A stretch of 64,000 nt of DNA, taken from assembly GCF_003634935.1 (NCBI RefSeq), contig NZ_RBXO01000001.1, positions 3,125,501 to 3,189,500 of the forward strand, in the 5' to 3' direction. Position 1 is the stretch's first letter. Each line of letters starts with the position of its first letter. The DNA is from Saccharothrix australiensis. Its GTDB lineage: Bacteria > Actinomycetota > Actinomycetes > Mycobacteriales > Pseudonocardiaceae. This document shows, piece after piece, positions 56,770-64,000 of this stretch. The translations under genes and the position numbers were made by a program. Below the pieces are notes generated by a model. That model searched no databases. It was not told the DNA's origin and was given only the letters and a program-made list of their open reading frames with translations.

Positions 56770-57702
56770 ATGAGCGAACGCATCAGCACGCCGTTCGACG
56801 CGGAGTCGACCGCCTCCGACGTGCTGGCCGGTGTCGACCTCACCGGTCGGCGCGCCGTCGTCACCGGGGCGTCGTCCGGCATCGGCGTCGAGACCGCACG
56901 GGCGCTGGCGGCGGCCGGCGCGGAGGTCACGCTGGCGGTGCGCGACACCGCCGCCGGACGGCGGACCGCCGACGACATCGCCGGGACCACCGGCAACCGG
57001 GCGCTCCACGTCGCGCCGCTCGACCTGGCCGACCGGGCGTCGGTCGCGGCGTTCACGGCGAACTGGGACGGGCCGCTGCACATCCTCGTGAACAACGCCG
57101 GCATCATGGGCTCGCCGGAGACGCGCACGCCCGAGGGCTGGGAACTCCAGTTCGCCACCAACCACCTGGGCCACTTCGCCCTCACCACCGGGCTGCACCG
57201 CGCGCTCGCGGCGGAGGGCGCCCGCGTGGCCGTGGTCAGCTCCGTCGCCCACCTCGGAGCGGGCGTGGACTTCGAGGACATCCACTTCCACCAGCGCCCC
57301 TACAGCCCGTGGGTGGCCTACTCGCAGTCCAAGACGGCGAACATCCTGTTCGCGATCGAGGCGCACAAGCGCTGGGCGGACGACGGGATCTCGGTCAACG
57401 CCCTCGCGCCCGGCGTGATCATGACCAACCTCCAGCGGTACCTGACCCCGGAAGAGCTCGAACAGGTGAAGGCGTCGGTCGAGCAGGTGGGTGTCCGGTG
57501 GAAGACGGCCGAGCAGGGCGCGGCCACGTCGGCCCTGGTGGCCGCGTCGCCGCTGCTCGACGGCGTCGGCGGCAGGTACTTCGAGGACTGCCGCGAGGCG
57601 GGGCCTGCCGACGCGGAGCAGCCGCGCGAGGGCGTCGCCGCCCACGCGCTCGACCCCGAGGCGGCGGCGCGGCTGTGGGAGGTCTCGGAGCAGGCGCGGT
57701 AG
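56770..57702 (+). CDS. Short-chain dehydrogenase/reductase (WWOX/RDH-like)
   Basis: The protein has 310 aa. Cofactor motif VVTGASSGIGVETARAL, APLDLADRASV, HILVNNAGIMG and active-site Ser-Tyr-Lys: VVSSVAHLGAGVDFEDIHF ... YSQSKTANILFAIEAHKRW. VNALAPGVIMTNL follows. This long-loop type with FEDIHF matches the retinol-dehydrogenase/WWOX-like subgroup. NADP-dependent oxidation or reduction of a lipophilic substrate is likely. It is under TetR control. Confidence 0.93.
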   Translation: MSERISTPFDAESTASDVLAGVDLTGRRAVVTGASSGIGVETARALAAAGAEVTLAVRDTAAGRRTADDIAGTTGNRALHVAPLDLADRASVAAFTANWDGPLHILVNNAGIMGSPETRTPEGWELQFATNHLGHFALTTGLHRALAAEGARVAVVSSVAHLGAGVDFEDIHFHQRPYSPWVAYSQSKTANILFAIEAHKRWADDGISVNALAPGVIMTNLQRYLTPEELEQVKASVEQVGVRWKTAEQGAATSALVAASPLLDGVGGRYFEDCREAGPADAEQPREGVAAHALDPEAAARLWEVSEQAR

Positions 57703-57715
57703 CGGGGGAGGACGG

Positions 57716-57752
57716 CCGGGCCGGTGGGCGCCCCCGCGTCCCACCGGCCCGG
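57716..57752 (+). terminator. Hairpin terminator after the SDR gene
   Basis: CCGGGCCGGTGGG (57716-57728) pairs perfectly with CCCACCGGCCCGG (57740-57752) around an 11-base loop, 13 bases after the stop. Confidence 0.7.
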
Positions 57753-57822
57753 ACCGGCGGTGTCGCGACCTCCCGGACGCGGTGGCGTGCGGCGGTACGG
57801 GAGTGACGCGCGGTGGTGCGCG

Positions 57823-57958
57823 GGTCGCGTGGTGGCGCTTGGCGGTGCGTGGGTCGCGCCGTGGTGTGTGGTGGTGCATAGGTCGCGCGATGGTGTGTGG
57901 CGGTGCGTGGGTCGCGCGGTGGTGCGTCGGGTCGCGTGGTGGTGCGCAGGGGTGAGCG
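57823..57958. repeat. 29-bp tandem array, G/T-rich
   Basis: Units beginning GGTCGCG start at 57823, 57852, 57881 and 57910 (exactly 29 bp), with a shortened unit at 57930 (20 bp). Consensus is GGTCGCGnGGTGGTGnGTGG then CGGTGCGTG. Partial copies appear before 57823 (GCGCGGTGGTGCGCG). Confidence 0.85.
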
Positions 57959-58121
57959 ACGCCGCGCGGTGGTGCGCGGACGGGCGTCGCGGAGGGGCCG
58001 CGCGACGGCCGTCCGGGTGACCGCCGGATGACCGCTTCGGCTCATTGTCGGTGCGTGCCACCGCCCCTACCGTGGGCTGGCGTCCACCACCCGGACGCCA
58101 CGAGCGGCTGGAGGTCTCGCG

Positions 58122-59150
58122 GTGACGTGGAGTCGGGTCGTGGGCGCGGTCGTGCTGGCCGCGGCGTCGGTCGTGGCGCTGCCGGTGTCCGCCGGCGCGG
58201 TGGACACCCGGCCGACGGCGGTGGTGTCGCTGGGCGACAGCGCCATGTCGGGCGAGGGCGCGGGCGCGTACGAGCCGGGCACCGAGGGCGAGAACGGCAA
58301 CTGGTGCCACCGCTCCACGCGCGCGATGGTCCACCGCACGAGGCTCGCCGACCACACCGTCAACCTGGCGTGCTCGGGCGCGGACTCGGCGCACGTGTCG
58401 CTGGCCGGCACCACCCACTACACCGAGGGCTCGCAGGCGCGGCGGCTGGTCGACGTCGGTCGGCGGTACCGCGTGACCACCGTGCTGGTGCAGGTCGGGG
58501 CGAACGACGACCCCCGGTTCGCCGACACGATGGTGGACTGCGTCGCCGCCTGGGCGAACCCCTTCGGGCCGGGCTGCCGCTCCGCGCTCGCCGAGGAGTG
58601 GCCCGCGCGCCTGGCGGCGATGGCGCCCAAGGTCGAGCGGGCGGTGCGGGACGTGCGGTCGGCCATGACGCGGGCCGGGTACGCGGACTCGGCGTACGCG
58701 CTGGTGCTCACGTCCTACGCGTCGCCGGTGACGGAGGAGATGGACGGGCTGCTGCACGGTCCCCAGGGCTGCCCGATCCGGCTCGCCGACGCGGCCTACG
58801 GCCGGACGGTGGCCGTGCCGCAGCTGTCCGAGGCGCTGCGCGGGGTCGCGGTCCGCACGGGCGCGCGGTTCCTGGACCTCTCCCGCGCCACGGAGGGCCG
58901 CGAGGCGTGCGCCGAGGGCCTCGACCCCGACGGCGAGTGGCAGCGCCGCCTGACCGTCGACCCGCACGCGCTGGTCCACGGTGGACTGGACGCCATCGGC
59001 CTCCACCTGGCGCAGCAGTCCTTCCACCCGAACGCCGCCGGGCACGAGCAACTGGGGCGCTGCGTGACCGAGTTCGTGTGGAGCGGTGCGTCGGCGGCGC
59101 GCTGCCTGGAGGGCTCGGACGGCGGCCTGCACGCGGTCGCCCCGGCGTGA
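58122..59150 (+). CDS. Secreted SGNH/GDSL hydrolase
   Basis: The protein has 342 aa; the signal peptide TWSRVVGAVVLAAASVVALPVSAGA follows GTG 58122. SGNH blocks: VVSLGDSAMSGEG (Ser in GDS), NLACSGADSAHV (Gly), VQVGANDDPRFAD (Asn) and SFHPNAAGHEQLGRCV (Asp-x-x-His region as HPNAAGHE). Several Cys residues (WCHR, DCVAAWANPFGPGC, GCPIRL) suggest disulfides. It acts outside the cell on an ester, probably lipid or polysaccharide acetyl groups. Confidence 0.9.
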   Translation: MTWSRVVGAVVLAAASVVALPVSAGAVDTRPTAVVSLGDSAMSGEGAGAYEPGTEGENGNWCHRSTRAMVHRTRLADHTVNLACSGADSAHVSLAGTTHYTEGSQARRLVDVGRRYRVTTVLVQVGANDDPRFADTMVDCVAAWANPFGPGCRSALAEEWPARLAAMAPKVERAVRDVRSAMTRAGYADSAYALVLTSYASPVTEEMDGLLHGPQGCPIRLADAAYGRTVAVPQLSEALRGVAVRTGARFLDLSRATEGREACAEGLDPDGEWQRRLTVDPHALVHGGLDAIGLHLAQQSFHPNAAGHEQLGRCVTEFVWSGASAARCLEGSDGGLHAVAPA

Positions 59151-59244
59151 CGGGTCGGCGTGTCGGGCCGGTGAACGGAAGTTCCCACCCTAAGGAACTC
59201 TAAAGTTTCCCGCCGGATGTGACGCAGATCCCTAGCCTTGTCCC

Positions 59245-59400
59245 ATGAGGCTGCTGCTCTGGACCGCCCTGGTCTGCGCGTGCGCGGTCCACGGCGGAGA
59301 ATTGCTGGTCCTGCTGTCGGGCGCGCTGTTGATCGGGTGCGCCGCCGACTACTCCCTGGTGCGCCGGCGGTGCGCCCGCGCGTCGATCGCGGGGCGGTGA
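59245..59400 (+). CDS. 51-aa membrane peptide
   Basis: MRLLLWTALVCACAVHGG, then LLVLLSGALLIGCAADYSLV and a basic tail (RRRCARASIAGR): two short hydrophobic stretches and four Cys. No ribosome site is present, but TAGCCT (59233-59238) ends 6 bases before the ATG, as for other leaderless genes here, and AT-rich DNA (CTAAGGAACTCTAAAGTTT) precedes it. Translation is plausible; family unknown. Confidence 0.5.
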   Translation: MRLLLWTALVCACAVHGGELLVLLSGALLIGCAADYSLVRRRCARASIAGR

Positions 59401-60361
59401 CCCGAATCGACCCGTGCGCAATCCGCGGGTCCATTCCGCCGGCCCCGGTCGGGCGCCCGGCGCGGCCGGGCCGCGGGCGCGCCCCGCCGCGCGGGGTGAT
59501 CACCTCGTCGTCCGGTGCGGTCCGAACAGGCATTCGACCGGACCGCGTCACAGCGGCTGCGCCGAGGCCAATCGCAATCGACTGTTCCGCGGCGTGGTCG
59601 GCCACGAGCCGGAAACCCGCTGGAATGCCCCCGCGCCTTCCTCTTCGCCTCGGGGTCGGGCGGACGAGGATCGGGGCGGAGGAGGGTCGGGGGAGAACAG
59701 GACCGGGGAGTCCCGTGGACGGACTCCCCGGCCCTCGCGAGCGTCAGGCGGGACTGGGGGACCTCGCCTGACGCGGAGCCTCGTGCGCCGATCCCGGCCC
59801 GTTGCGGGCCCATTCCGGGCACGCGCGGCGACGCTCGTGCAGGCCGGACAACGGTGGGCAGCACCGGGGCGGGTTTGATAAGGAAAACTTGCGAATCCCC
59901 TCTCCGCTCCCCGGATCGGATCGTGTTCGTCCCGGAACGCGATCCGTGCGAGACGGTATTAGCCGCCCCCGGATCGTCGGAAGCGGCTGAACGGGTGAAA
60001 GTGCGAAAGGCGCGCCGCCACTCGCCGCGCGCCCTATACCGTATTGGGGCGAGTGGTGCGCGCGACTTGGCCCAATCGATCCGGCCGCATTGCTGCAACC
60101 GTGAATATTCCAAGTGGTCGGCGCAACCGGGCGCGGCCCACGGGAGAGGGTTCACGACCGATTTCCATCGGGGCGGACATAATCCGAAGTCCGCGATCGC
60201 GCCGCTTTTCCCGCTCGGGTGTCGAGGACGCATACCGACAGCCGGAATTGTTCGCGATGTCGCCATTCGGGGCGCGGTGGCGCACGTCACCTTTGCAGGG
60301 GGCGTGGCCGAGCCGCGTGCGGCGGGCCGGTGGCGGCTCACCGGGGCCCGGTCCCGCCGGC
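59401..60361. other. Long gene-free region with strong hairpins
   Basis: In this 961-bp region no frame looks coding. It holds two adjacent perfect hairpins (59705-59774) and a clearly AT-richer stretch between 59870 and 60270 (for example TTTGATAAGGAAAACTTGCG, CCCTATACCGTATTGGGGC, GTGAATATTCC) that stands out from the flanking genes. It could contain promoters, an RNA gene or foreign DNA. Confidence 0.5.
59705..59774. other. Pair of adjacent perfect hairpins
   Basis: GGGGAGTCC (59705-59713)/GGACTCCCC (59721-59729) has a 7-base loop. GCGTCAGGCG (59741-59750)/CGCCTGACGC (59765-59774) has a 14-base loop. The two stems are 11 bases apart. Neither is followed by a T tract. They could be part of a structured RNA or a bidirectional terminator, though no gene ends closer than 300 bp on the left. 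Confidence 0.6.
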
Positions 60362-60943
60362 TCACCGCCCGACCAGTTCGGCGACCAGGTGCTCCAACGC
60401 CCCGAGGTGCGCGGCGCGGATCCCGGCGTACTCCGCGTCGGACGCGGCGGTCACCGCCGTGGTGATGGTGATGTCCAGCGGCTCGGCCAGCTCCGGCAGG
60501 TTGACCAGCGTCCGCCCGCGCGCGTGGGCCACCCGCGCGTAGTGGCCGGCCACCGAGCGCTGCTCGTGCGGCGGGTAGGAGCCCTTCAGCTCGTCGAACG
60601 CGCCGGCCCCGTCCGCGCCCCGGTCGGCGAACACCGCGATCTCCACCGAGGTCACCGGCGGCCGGCCCCGGCCGGACGGAGGGAACGCCCACTTGCCGTA
60701 CGCCCGCAGCGCGCGCCCGTCGCCCGGCTCGGCGGTGCAGCGCGCGTCGTCCACCGGCAGCCCGTCGGCGCGCATCCACGCCGTCAGGTCGCCGGGGCTG
60801 TCGCACAGGCTGATGCGCAGCGGCTCGCTCGTCCGCGTGGCCGACTCGGCCGGACCCGCCGGGGCGACCTGCTGCGCGCAGGCGGTCGCCGCGAACCCGG
60901 CGACCAGGACGGCGGCGGCCACCGCGGCACGTGATCTCACCAT
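60362..60943 (-). CDS. Lipoprotein of unknown function
   Basis: The protein has 193 aa. The start MVRSRAAVAAAVLVAGFAATACAQQ carries a lipobox-like ATAC ahead of the modified Cys. The mature part has SLCDSPGDLTAWMRADGLPVDDARC (two Cys), then TSVEIAVFADRGADGAGAFDELKGSYPPHEQRSVAGHYARVAHARGRTLVNLPELAEPLDITITTAVTAASDAEYAGIRAAHLGALEHLVAEL. The pattern is close to DUF3558-like actinomycete lipoproteins but not certain. It is anchored on the outer face of the membrane. Confidence 0.78.
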   Translation of the reverse strand: MVRSRAAVAAAVLVAGFAATACAQQVAPAGPAESATRTSEPLRISLCDSPGDLTAWMRADGLPVDDARCTAEPGDGRALRAYGKWAFPPSGRGRPPVTSVEIAVFADRGADGAGAFDELKGSYPPHEQRSVAGHYARVAHARGRTLVNLPELAEPLDITITTAVTAASDAEYAGIRAAHLGALEHLVAELVGR

Positions 60944-61024
60944 GTCCGACTACATCGCCGGACGGACGCCGGACGTGACACTGAATGGATCACGTCCGGT
61001 GCCGAACGGCCTAGCGCCCGCCGA

Positions 61025-63370
61025 TCACCTGGTGCGGAACAGCTTGACCTTCATCGACGTGCCGGACTGCGACAGCACCCGCAGGCCAACGCCGACCGCC
61101 GGCAGCTTGACGCCCGCGGTGGGCGTCTCCGGGAACCAGAACTGCCCGGTGTCGTCGAACACCGGCTTGGCCGGCTGCCCGCGCACGTACGACGCCTTGC
61201 CGTTGACGTGCAGCGTGAACGAGTCGGACTTCTGCAACCCGAACGGCGCGTCGTAGCCGCCCACGGTCGGGGCCCACGCGGCGCCGTCCAGGTGGTGGAT
61301 CGGCGCGGGGTTCGCGTCGATCGGCAGGATCAGCCCCTCGCCGGGGTGCTCGCTGGTGTTGTTGTCCAGGTGGCTGGTGTCCCACAGCGACACCAGCAGG
61401 CCGTCCTGGTACGGGAAGTGCTCCACCAGCTTCGGCTTGTCCGGGAAGCTGTACCGGTAGGGCCCGGTGCGGTTGTACTTCCCGTAAGACTCGTAGGTGC
61501 GGTTCGAGGCGATGTAGAACTGGTCGAACGACTTCGTCTCGGTGCCCGCCGTGCTGCGGAAGCCCTTGAGCGCCCACCCCGTGCCGGTCTCCGCGCCGTC
61601 CTCCAGCAGCGGGACGCCGTCGGCCGTCACCGTGACGGCGTCGGCGAAGAAGCCCTGGAGCGCGAGGCCGCCGTCGGTGCGGTAGGCGAACCGGAGCTTG
61701 GTGTCCTTGCCCGCGTACGCGTTCAGCGGCACCCGGACGTCGACCCAGCGGCCCTTGGTCGAACCGCCGATCGCGGGCGCGGCGCCGGAGTCGCGGAGGA
61801 ACGGGCGGCCGTCCACGGTGCCGTCCAGCTGCGTCCAGCTCCCGTCGGGGTTGGCCGCCTCGACGTAGAGGTAGTCGAAGTCCTCCTCGATGTCGAACCG
61901 CGCCTTGAGGGTCAGCTCGGCGGTCGACTTCCCGGTCAGGTCCACCGACCTGGTCATCGAGTTGTCCAGGTCGTTGCCCTTGTCGCTCCACCACATCCGC
62001 GAGCCCGCGAACGGGTCGCCGTAGTAAAACGTCTTGGCCACGTCCGGCAGCACCACCACCAGGCCCTGCGCCTTGGCGCTGTGGTACTCGTGCGGTCCGA
62101 GGTCGAAGGTCCGCTCCTGGCCCGCGACGGCCACCTCGTAGTCCAGCCACCCCAGTTGCAGCTTGTCCCACGCGGACAGCTCGTTGGCCCGCGTGCCCGG
62201 CGCCTCGCCCGGCTCGCCGACCCGCGTCTGACCCATCAGCGACCACCAGTTGACGCTGTTCGTGCCGCCGGCGGTGTCGTAGTGGTCGGGCAGGCCCAGG
62301 TCGTGGCCGTACTCGTGGGCGAACACGCTGACGCCGCCGTTCTCCGGCTGCATCGTGTAGTCGCCGACCCACAGGCCCGTGTCGCCGATCGGCGCGCCGC
62401 CCAGCTTGTTCGTGCCCGGACCGGTGTTGTAGTTCTTGAACGCGTAGCCCCGGTGGCTCCAGATCGCGTCCTCGCCCTGCCACGGGTCGCGGTCGGCCTG
62501 GTCGCCGCCCGCGTGCACGATCTGGAAGTGGTCGAGGTAGCCGTCGGGTTCGTTGAACTCGCCGTCGCCGTCGAAGTCGTAGCGGTCCCATTCGTCGAAC
62601 GCGGCCAGTTCGGCGCGGATCTGCTCCGTGGTGCGGCCCGCCGCCTGCTGGTCGGCGACCCACTGCGTGAGCGCGTCGCGGACCAGTTCGTAGCTGTTGT
62701 TGCACACGTTCGCGGCGCACGGGAAGCCGTCGGACCGGCCGTAGCGCGCCTCGTTGTAGCGGACCTTGACCCAGTTGGTCACCGTGCCGGTGACGCTGTA
62801 ACGGCCGGACGACTGCTTGTCGTAGTAGTTGGCGACGGAGTTCGCGCCGGGGTCGGTGGCGAAGTACAGGTTCCGGAAGTACTCGCGGCTGAAGTCCGGC
62901 TGCCAGATGGTGGTGTTGTCCACCGCGCGGTCGGGCCGCGGGATCTGGTTGTGCAGCGGGCCGTCGAACCGCCGCGGGCCGGGCGTGCCGGGCGCGGTGT
63001 CCCGGTCGGGGTACTCGGGGTGGCGCTCGTCGCCGAACTCGGCGAGCACGACGAAGATCTTGTCGACCTTCTCCCGCTCCAGCTCGACGTACTGGTCCAC
63101 CTTGCCGTTGCGGCCCGCCCGGTCCTTGCCGAGCCTGACCACCGTGCTCGCGCCGCGCCGTTCCGCGGTCGCCTCGCCGGCCAGCACCTTGGCCAGCGCC
63201 TCCTGCCGCAGGGCCCGCCGCTTGTCCTCCAACGGGTGGGGCAGCTCGTCGACCTGCCGCGCCGCGGGTTCGGCGGCGGCGCCCGGCGCGGCGGCCGCGA
63301 CCGCGGGCGTGGCCGTGATGCCGGCCGTGGTCAGCGCGATCGCTGCCGCGGCGACTAAGAGTCTTCGCAC
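61025..63370 (-). CDS. Secreted M6-family metalloprotease (immune inhibitor A-like)
   Basis: The protein has 781 aa. GTG 63370 behind GGGAGGAA gives MRRLLVAAAAIALTTAGITATPAVAA, a Sec signal, then a propeptide to about residue 100. The M6 catalytic domain contains VFAHEYGHDLGLPDHYDTAG (HExxHxxGxxDH zinc site) and SLMGQT (Met-turn). Calcium-loop sequences DFDGDGEFNEPDGYLDHF and further C-terminal MAM/jelly-roll modules (DLTGKSTAELTLKARFDIEEDFDYLYVEAANPDG) follow. It is an extracellular protein-degrading enzyme related to InhA; targets unknown. Confidence 0.95.
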   Translation of the reverse strand: MRRLLVAAAAIALTTAGITATPAVAAAAPGAAAEPAARQVDELPHPLEDKRRALRQEALAKVLAGEATAERRGASTVVRLGKDRAGRNGKVDQYVELEREKVDKIFVVLAEFGDERHPEYPDRDTAPGTPGPRRFDGPLHNQIPRPDRAVDNTTIWQPDFSREYFRNLYFATDPGANSVANYYDKQSSGRYSVTGTVTNWVKVRYNEARYGRSDGFPCAANVCNNSYELVRDALTQWVADQQAAGRTTEQIRAELAAFDEWDRYDFDGDGEFNEPDGYLDHFQIVHAGGDQADRDPWQGEDAIWSHRGYAFKNYNTGPGTNKLGGAPIGDTGLWVGDYTMQPENGGVSVFAHEYGHDLGLPDHYDTAGGTNSVNWWSLMGQTRVGEPGEAPGTRANELSAWDKLQLGWLDYEVAVAGQERTFDLGPHEYHSAKAQGLVVVLPDVAKTFYYGDPFAGSRMWWSDKGNDLDNSMTRSVDLTGKSTAELTLKARFDIEEDFDYLYVEAANPDGSWTQLDGTVDGRPFLRDSGAAPAIGGSTKGRWVDVRVPLNAYAGKDTKLRFAYRTDGGLALQGFFADAVTVTADGVPLLEDGAETGTGWALKGFRSTAGTETKSFDQFYIASNRTYESYGKYNRTGPYRYSFPDKPKLVEHFPYQDGLLVSLWDTSHLDNNTSEHPGEGLILPIDANPAPIHHLDGAAWAPTVGGYDAPFGLQKSDSFTLHVNGKASYVRGQPAKPVFDDTGQFWFPETPTAGVKLPAVGVGLRVLSQSGTSMKVKLFRTR

Positions 63371-63580
63371 GAAGGTTCCTCCCTGGTAGGTCACCGCTGG
63401 TGGGTGACGTCGTGCGGGGACCTTACGTAGCGGTTCGCGCGAGCGGCACAGCCGGAAGTCGGGAGCACGGGGACGGGCGGGGGCGGGTCGGCCGGCCGGC
63501 CGGGCGGTGGTTGCGGCGCTGAGGACCGGGGAAGTCGCAGGCGACTTTCGTCCCGCGTTTGCGGCGTTTAAGATTTCCTG
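63371..63580. promoter_or_regulatory. Divergent promoter region of the M6 protease and Mop regulator
   Basis: This 210-bp region lies between divergent starts. Near the right end TAAGAT (63569-63574) ends 6 bases before GTG 63581, suggesting a leaderless transcript. On the left GGGAGGAA is the ribosome site of the protease. No clear operator palindrome was found. Confidence 0.5.
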
Positions 63581-63979
63581 GTGCCGAATCTGCGGATCAG
63601 CGAGGCCGCCGCCCTGCTCGGGGTCAGCGACGACACCGTGCGGCGGTGGGTCGACCAGGGCCGGCTGCCCGCCGTCCAGCTCGACAACGGGCGCAAGGGC
63701 GTCGCCGGCCGGGACCTCGCCGAGTTCGCCCAGCGGCTCGCCGAGGCCGTCGAACCCGGCACGACCGTCGCCGCGTCGGCGCGCAACCGGATGAGGGGCA
63801 TCGTCACGCGGGTGGTCAAGGACGTCGTGATGGCGCAGGTCGAGCTCCAGGCCGGGCCGTTCCGGGTCGTGTCGCTGATGAGTCGGGAGGCGGCCGACGA
63901 GCTGGGCCTGGAGGTCGGCAGCGTCGCCGTCGCCTCGATCAAGTCCACGCACGTCGTCGTCGAGATCCCGGAGGGCTGA
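63581..63979 (+). CDS. Molybdate-binding (Mop/TOBE) protein with N-terminal HTH
   Basis: The protein has 132 aa. The N-terminal excisionase/MerR-like helix-turn-helix LRISEAAALLGVSDDTVRRWVDQGRLPAVQLDNGRKGVAGRDLAEFAQRL is joined to a Mop domain: SARNRMRGIVTRVVKDVVMAQVELQAGPFRVVSLMSREAADELGLEVGSVAVASIKSTHVVVEI (SARNxxxG start and SIKSTxVVV end are typical). It probably senses molybdate and controls the transporter genes that begin at 63983. Confidence 0.93.
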   Translation: MPNLRISEAAALLGVSDDTVRRWVDQGRLPAVQLDNGRKGVAGRDLAEFAQRLAEAVEPGTTVAASARNRMRGIVTRVVKDVVMAQVELQAGPFRVVSLMSREAADELGLEVGSVAVASIKSTHVVVEIPEG

Positions 63980-63982
63980 ACC

Positions 63983-64000
63983 GTGGTCCGCCGCGCGCTC
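63983..64000 (+). CDS. Start of the next gene, probably modA-like (cut by window edge)
   Basis: GTG 63983 follows GGAGGG by 7 bases and reads MVRRAL, an N-terminus that could begin a signal peptide. A molybdate-binding lipoprotein (ModA) usually follows this type of Mop-HTH gene. Six codons only, so identity is inference from context. Confidence 0.35.

Larger units (their letters stand above)
57703..58121. other. Gene-free stretch with terminator and 29-bp repeats
   Basis: This 419-bp stretch has no gene. It holds a terminator hairpin (57716-57752), a G/T-rich tandem array (57823-57958) and the promoter region of the SGNH hydrolase. The strong strand asymmetry (G and T on the plus strand) between 57800 and 57960 is unlike its surroundings. 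Confidence 0.5.

Noticed and set aside
60044-60934. Plus-strand gene opposite the lipoprotein
   Set aside because: The minus strand has a signal peptide with lipobox-like Cys and conserved-looking sequence; the plus frame is its shadow plus non-coding DNA.

Overview
The window is high-GC DNA (roughly 70% or more) with frequent GTG starts, 4-bp start/stop overlaps (ATGA, GTGA), several leaderless promoters, Tat and lipoprotein signals, and many TetR/ArsR regulators. This points to a filamentous actinomycete, most likely a Pseudonocardiaceae/Actinosynnema-type genus. The taxon is inference. No tRNA, rRNA, CRISPR, phage or intact insertion sequence was seen.

Region 1 (1-3274): the C-terminal end of a membrane Ser/Thr kinase, a DUF4097-type beta-repeat protein, a small membrane protein, a tandem repeat of about 125 bp, and a broken methyltransferase gene.

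Region 2 (3275-20352) is the centrepiece, a small aryl-thiazoline biosynthetic cluster. It encodes a salicylate synthase of the MbtI/Irp9 type, two DhbE-like aryl-AMP ligases, one NRPS of 1539 aa with the PchE-like order ArCP-Cy-A(inserted methyltransferase-like domain)-PCP and a cysteine code, a type II thioesterase, a type B radical-SAM protein of the kind that methylates thiazolines in watasemycin biosynthesis, and a stand-alone SAM methyltransferase. Expected chemistry is salicylate + cysteine to a 2-(hydroxyphenyl)thiazoline carboxylate with up to three methylations. No in-cis release domain and no PchF-like second module are present. A TetR regulator has a perfect 19-bp palindrome in its own promoter region, and a 7/9 + 9/9 copy at the identical promoter position lies about 1 kb upstream of the radical-SAM gene. 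An IdeR/DmdR-like iron box overlaps the promoter of the downstream small-gene pair, suggesting metal control.

Region 3 (20743-29052): a secreted S15-type peptidase; a Cro/C1-type regulator facing a clpP pair in which one subunit has lost the catalytic serine; a two-domain VOC protein; and a TetR-controlled operon of luciferase-like oxidoreductase, flavin reductase and O6-alkylguanine methyltransferase.

Region 4 (29224-44000): a MerR-type promoter driving a membrane protein and a Tat-exported multicopper oxidase, a MOSC protein, a P-loop protein, an ArsR-VOC operon, a protease-inhibitor-like secreted protein, an FAD oxidoreductase, a WYL regulator with a DinB-like protein, a winged-helix DNA glycosylase-like protein, an autoregulated TetR pair, a DUF4360 secreted protein and a PhoD operon.

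Region 5 (44416-64000): an unusual fusion of a trypsin-like protease with a DRGH-type nuclease, a drug exporter fused to a winged helix, a haem peroxidase-DoxX pair, two peptidases, an SDR with its TetR and paired operators, an SGNH hydrolase, a long non-coding stretch with strong hairpins, a lipoprotein, a large M6 metalloprotease and a molybdate-binding (Mop) regulator at the right edge.

Several intergenic regions hold short degenerate tandem arrays (units of 15-29 bp, different sequence each time), many starting at or just after a stop codon. The palindrome TCCACTGTGGA occurs five times, far above expectation.
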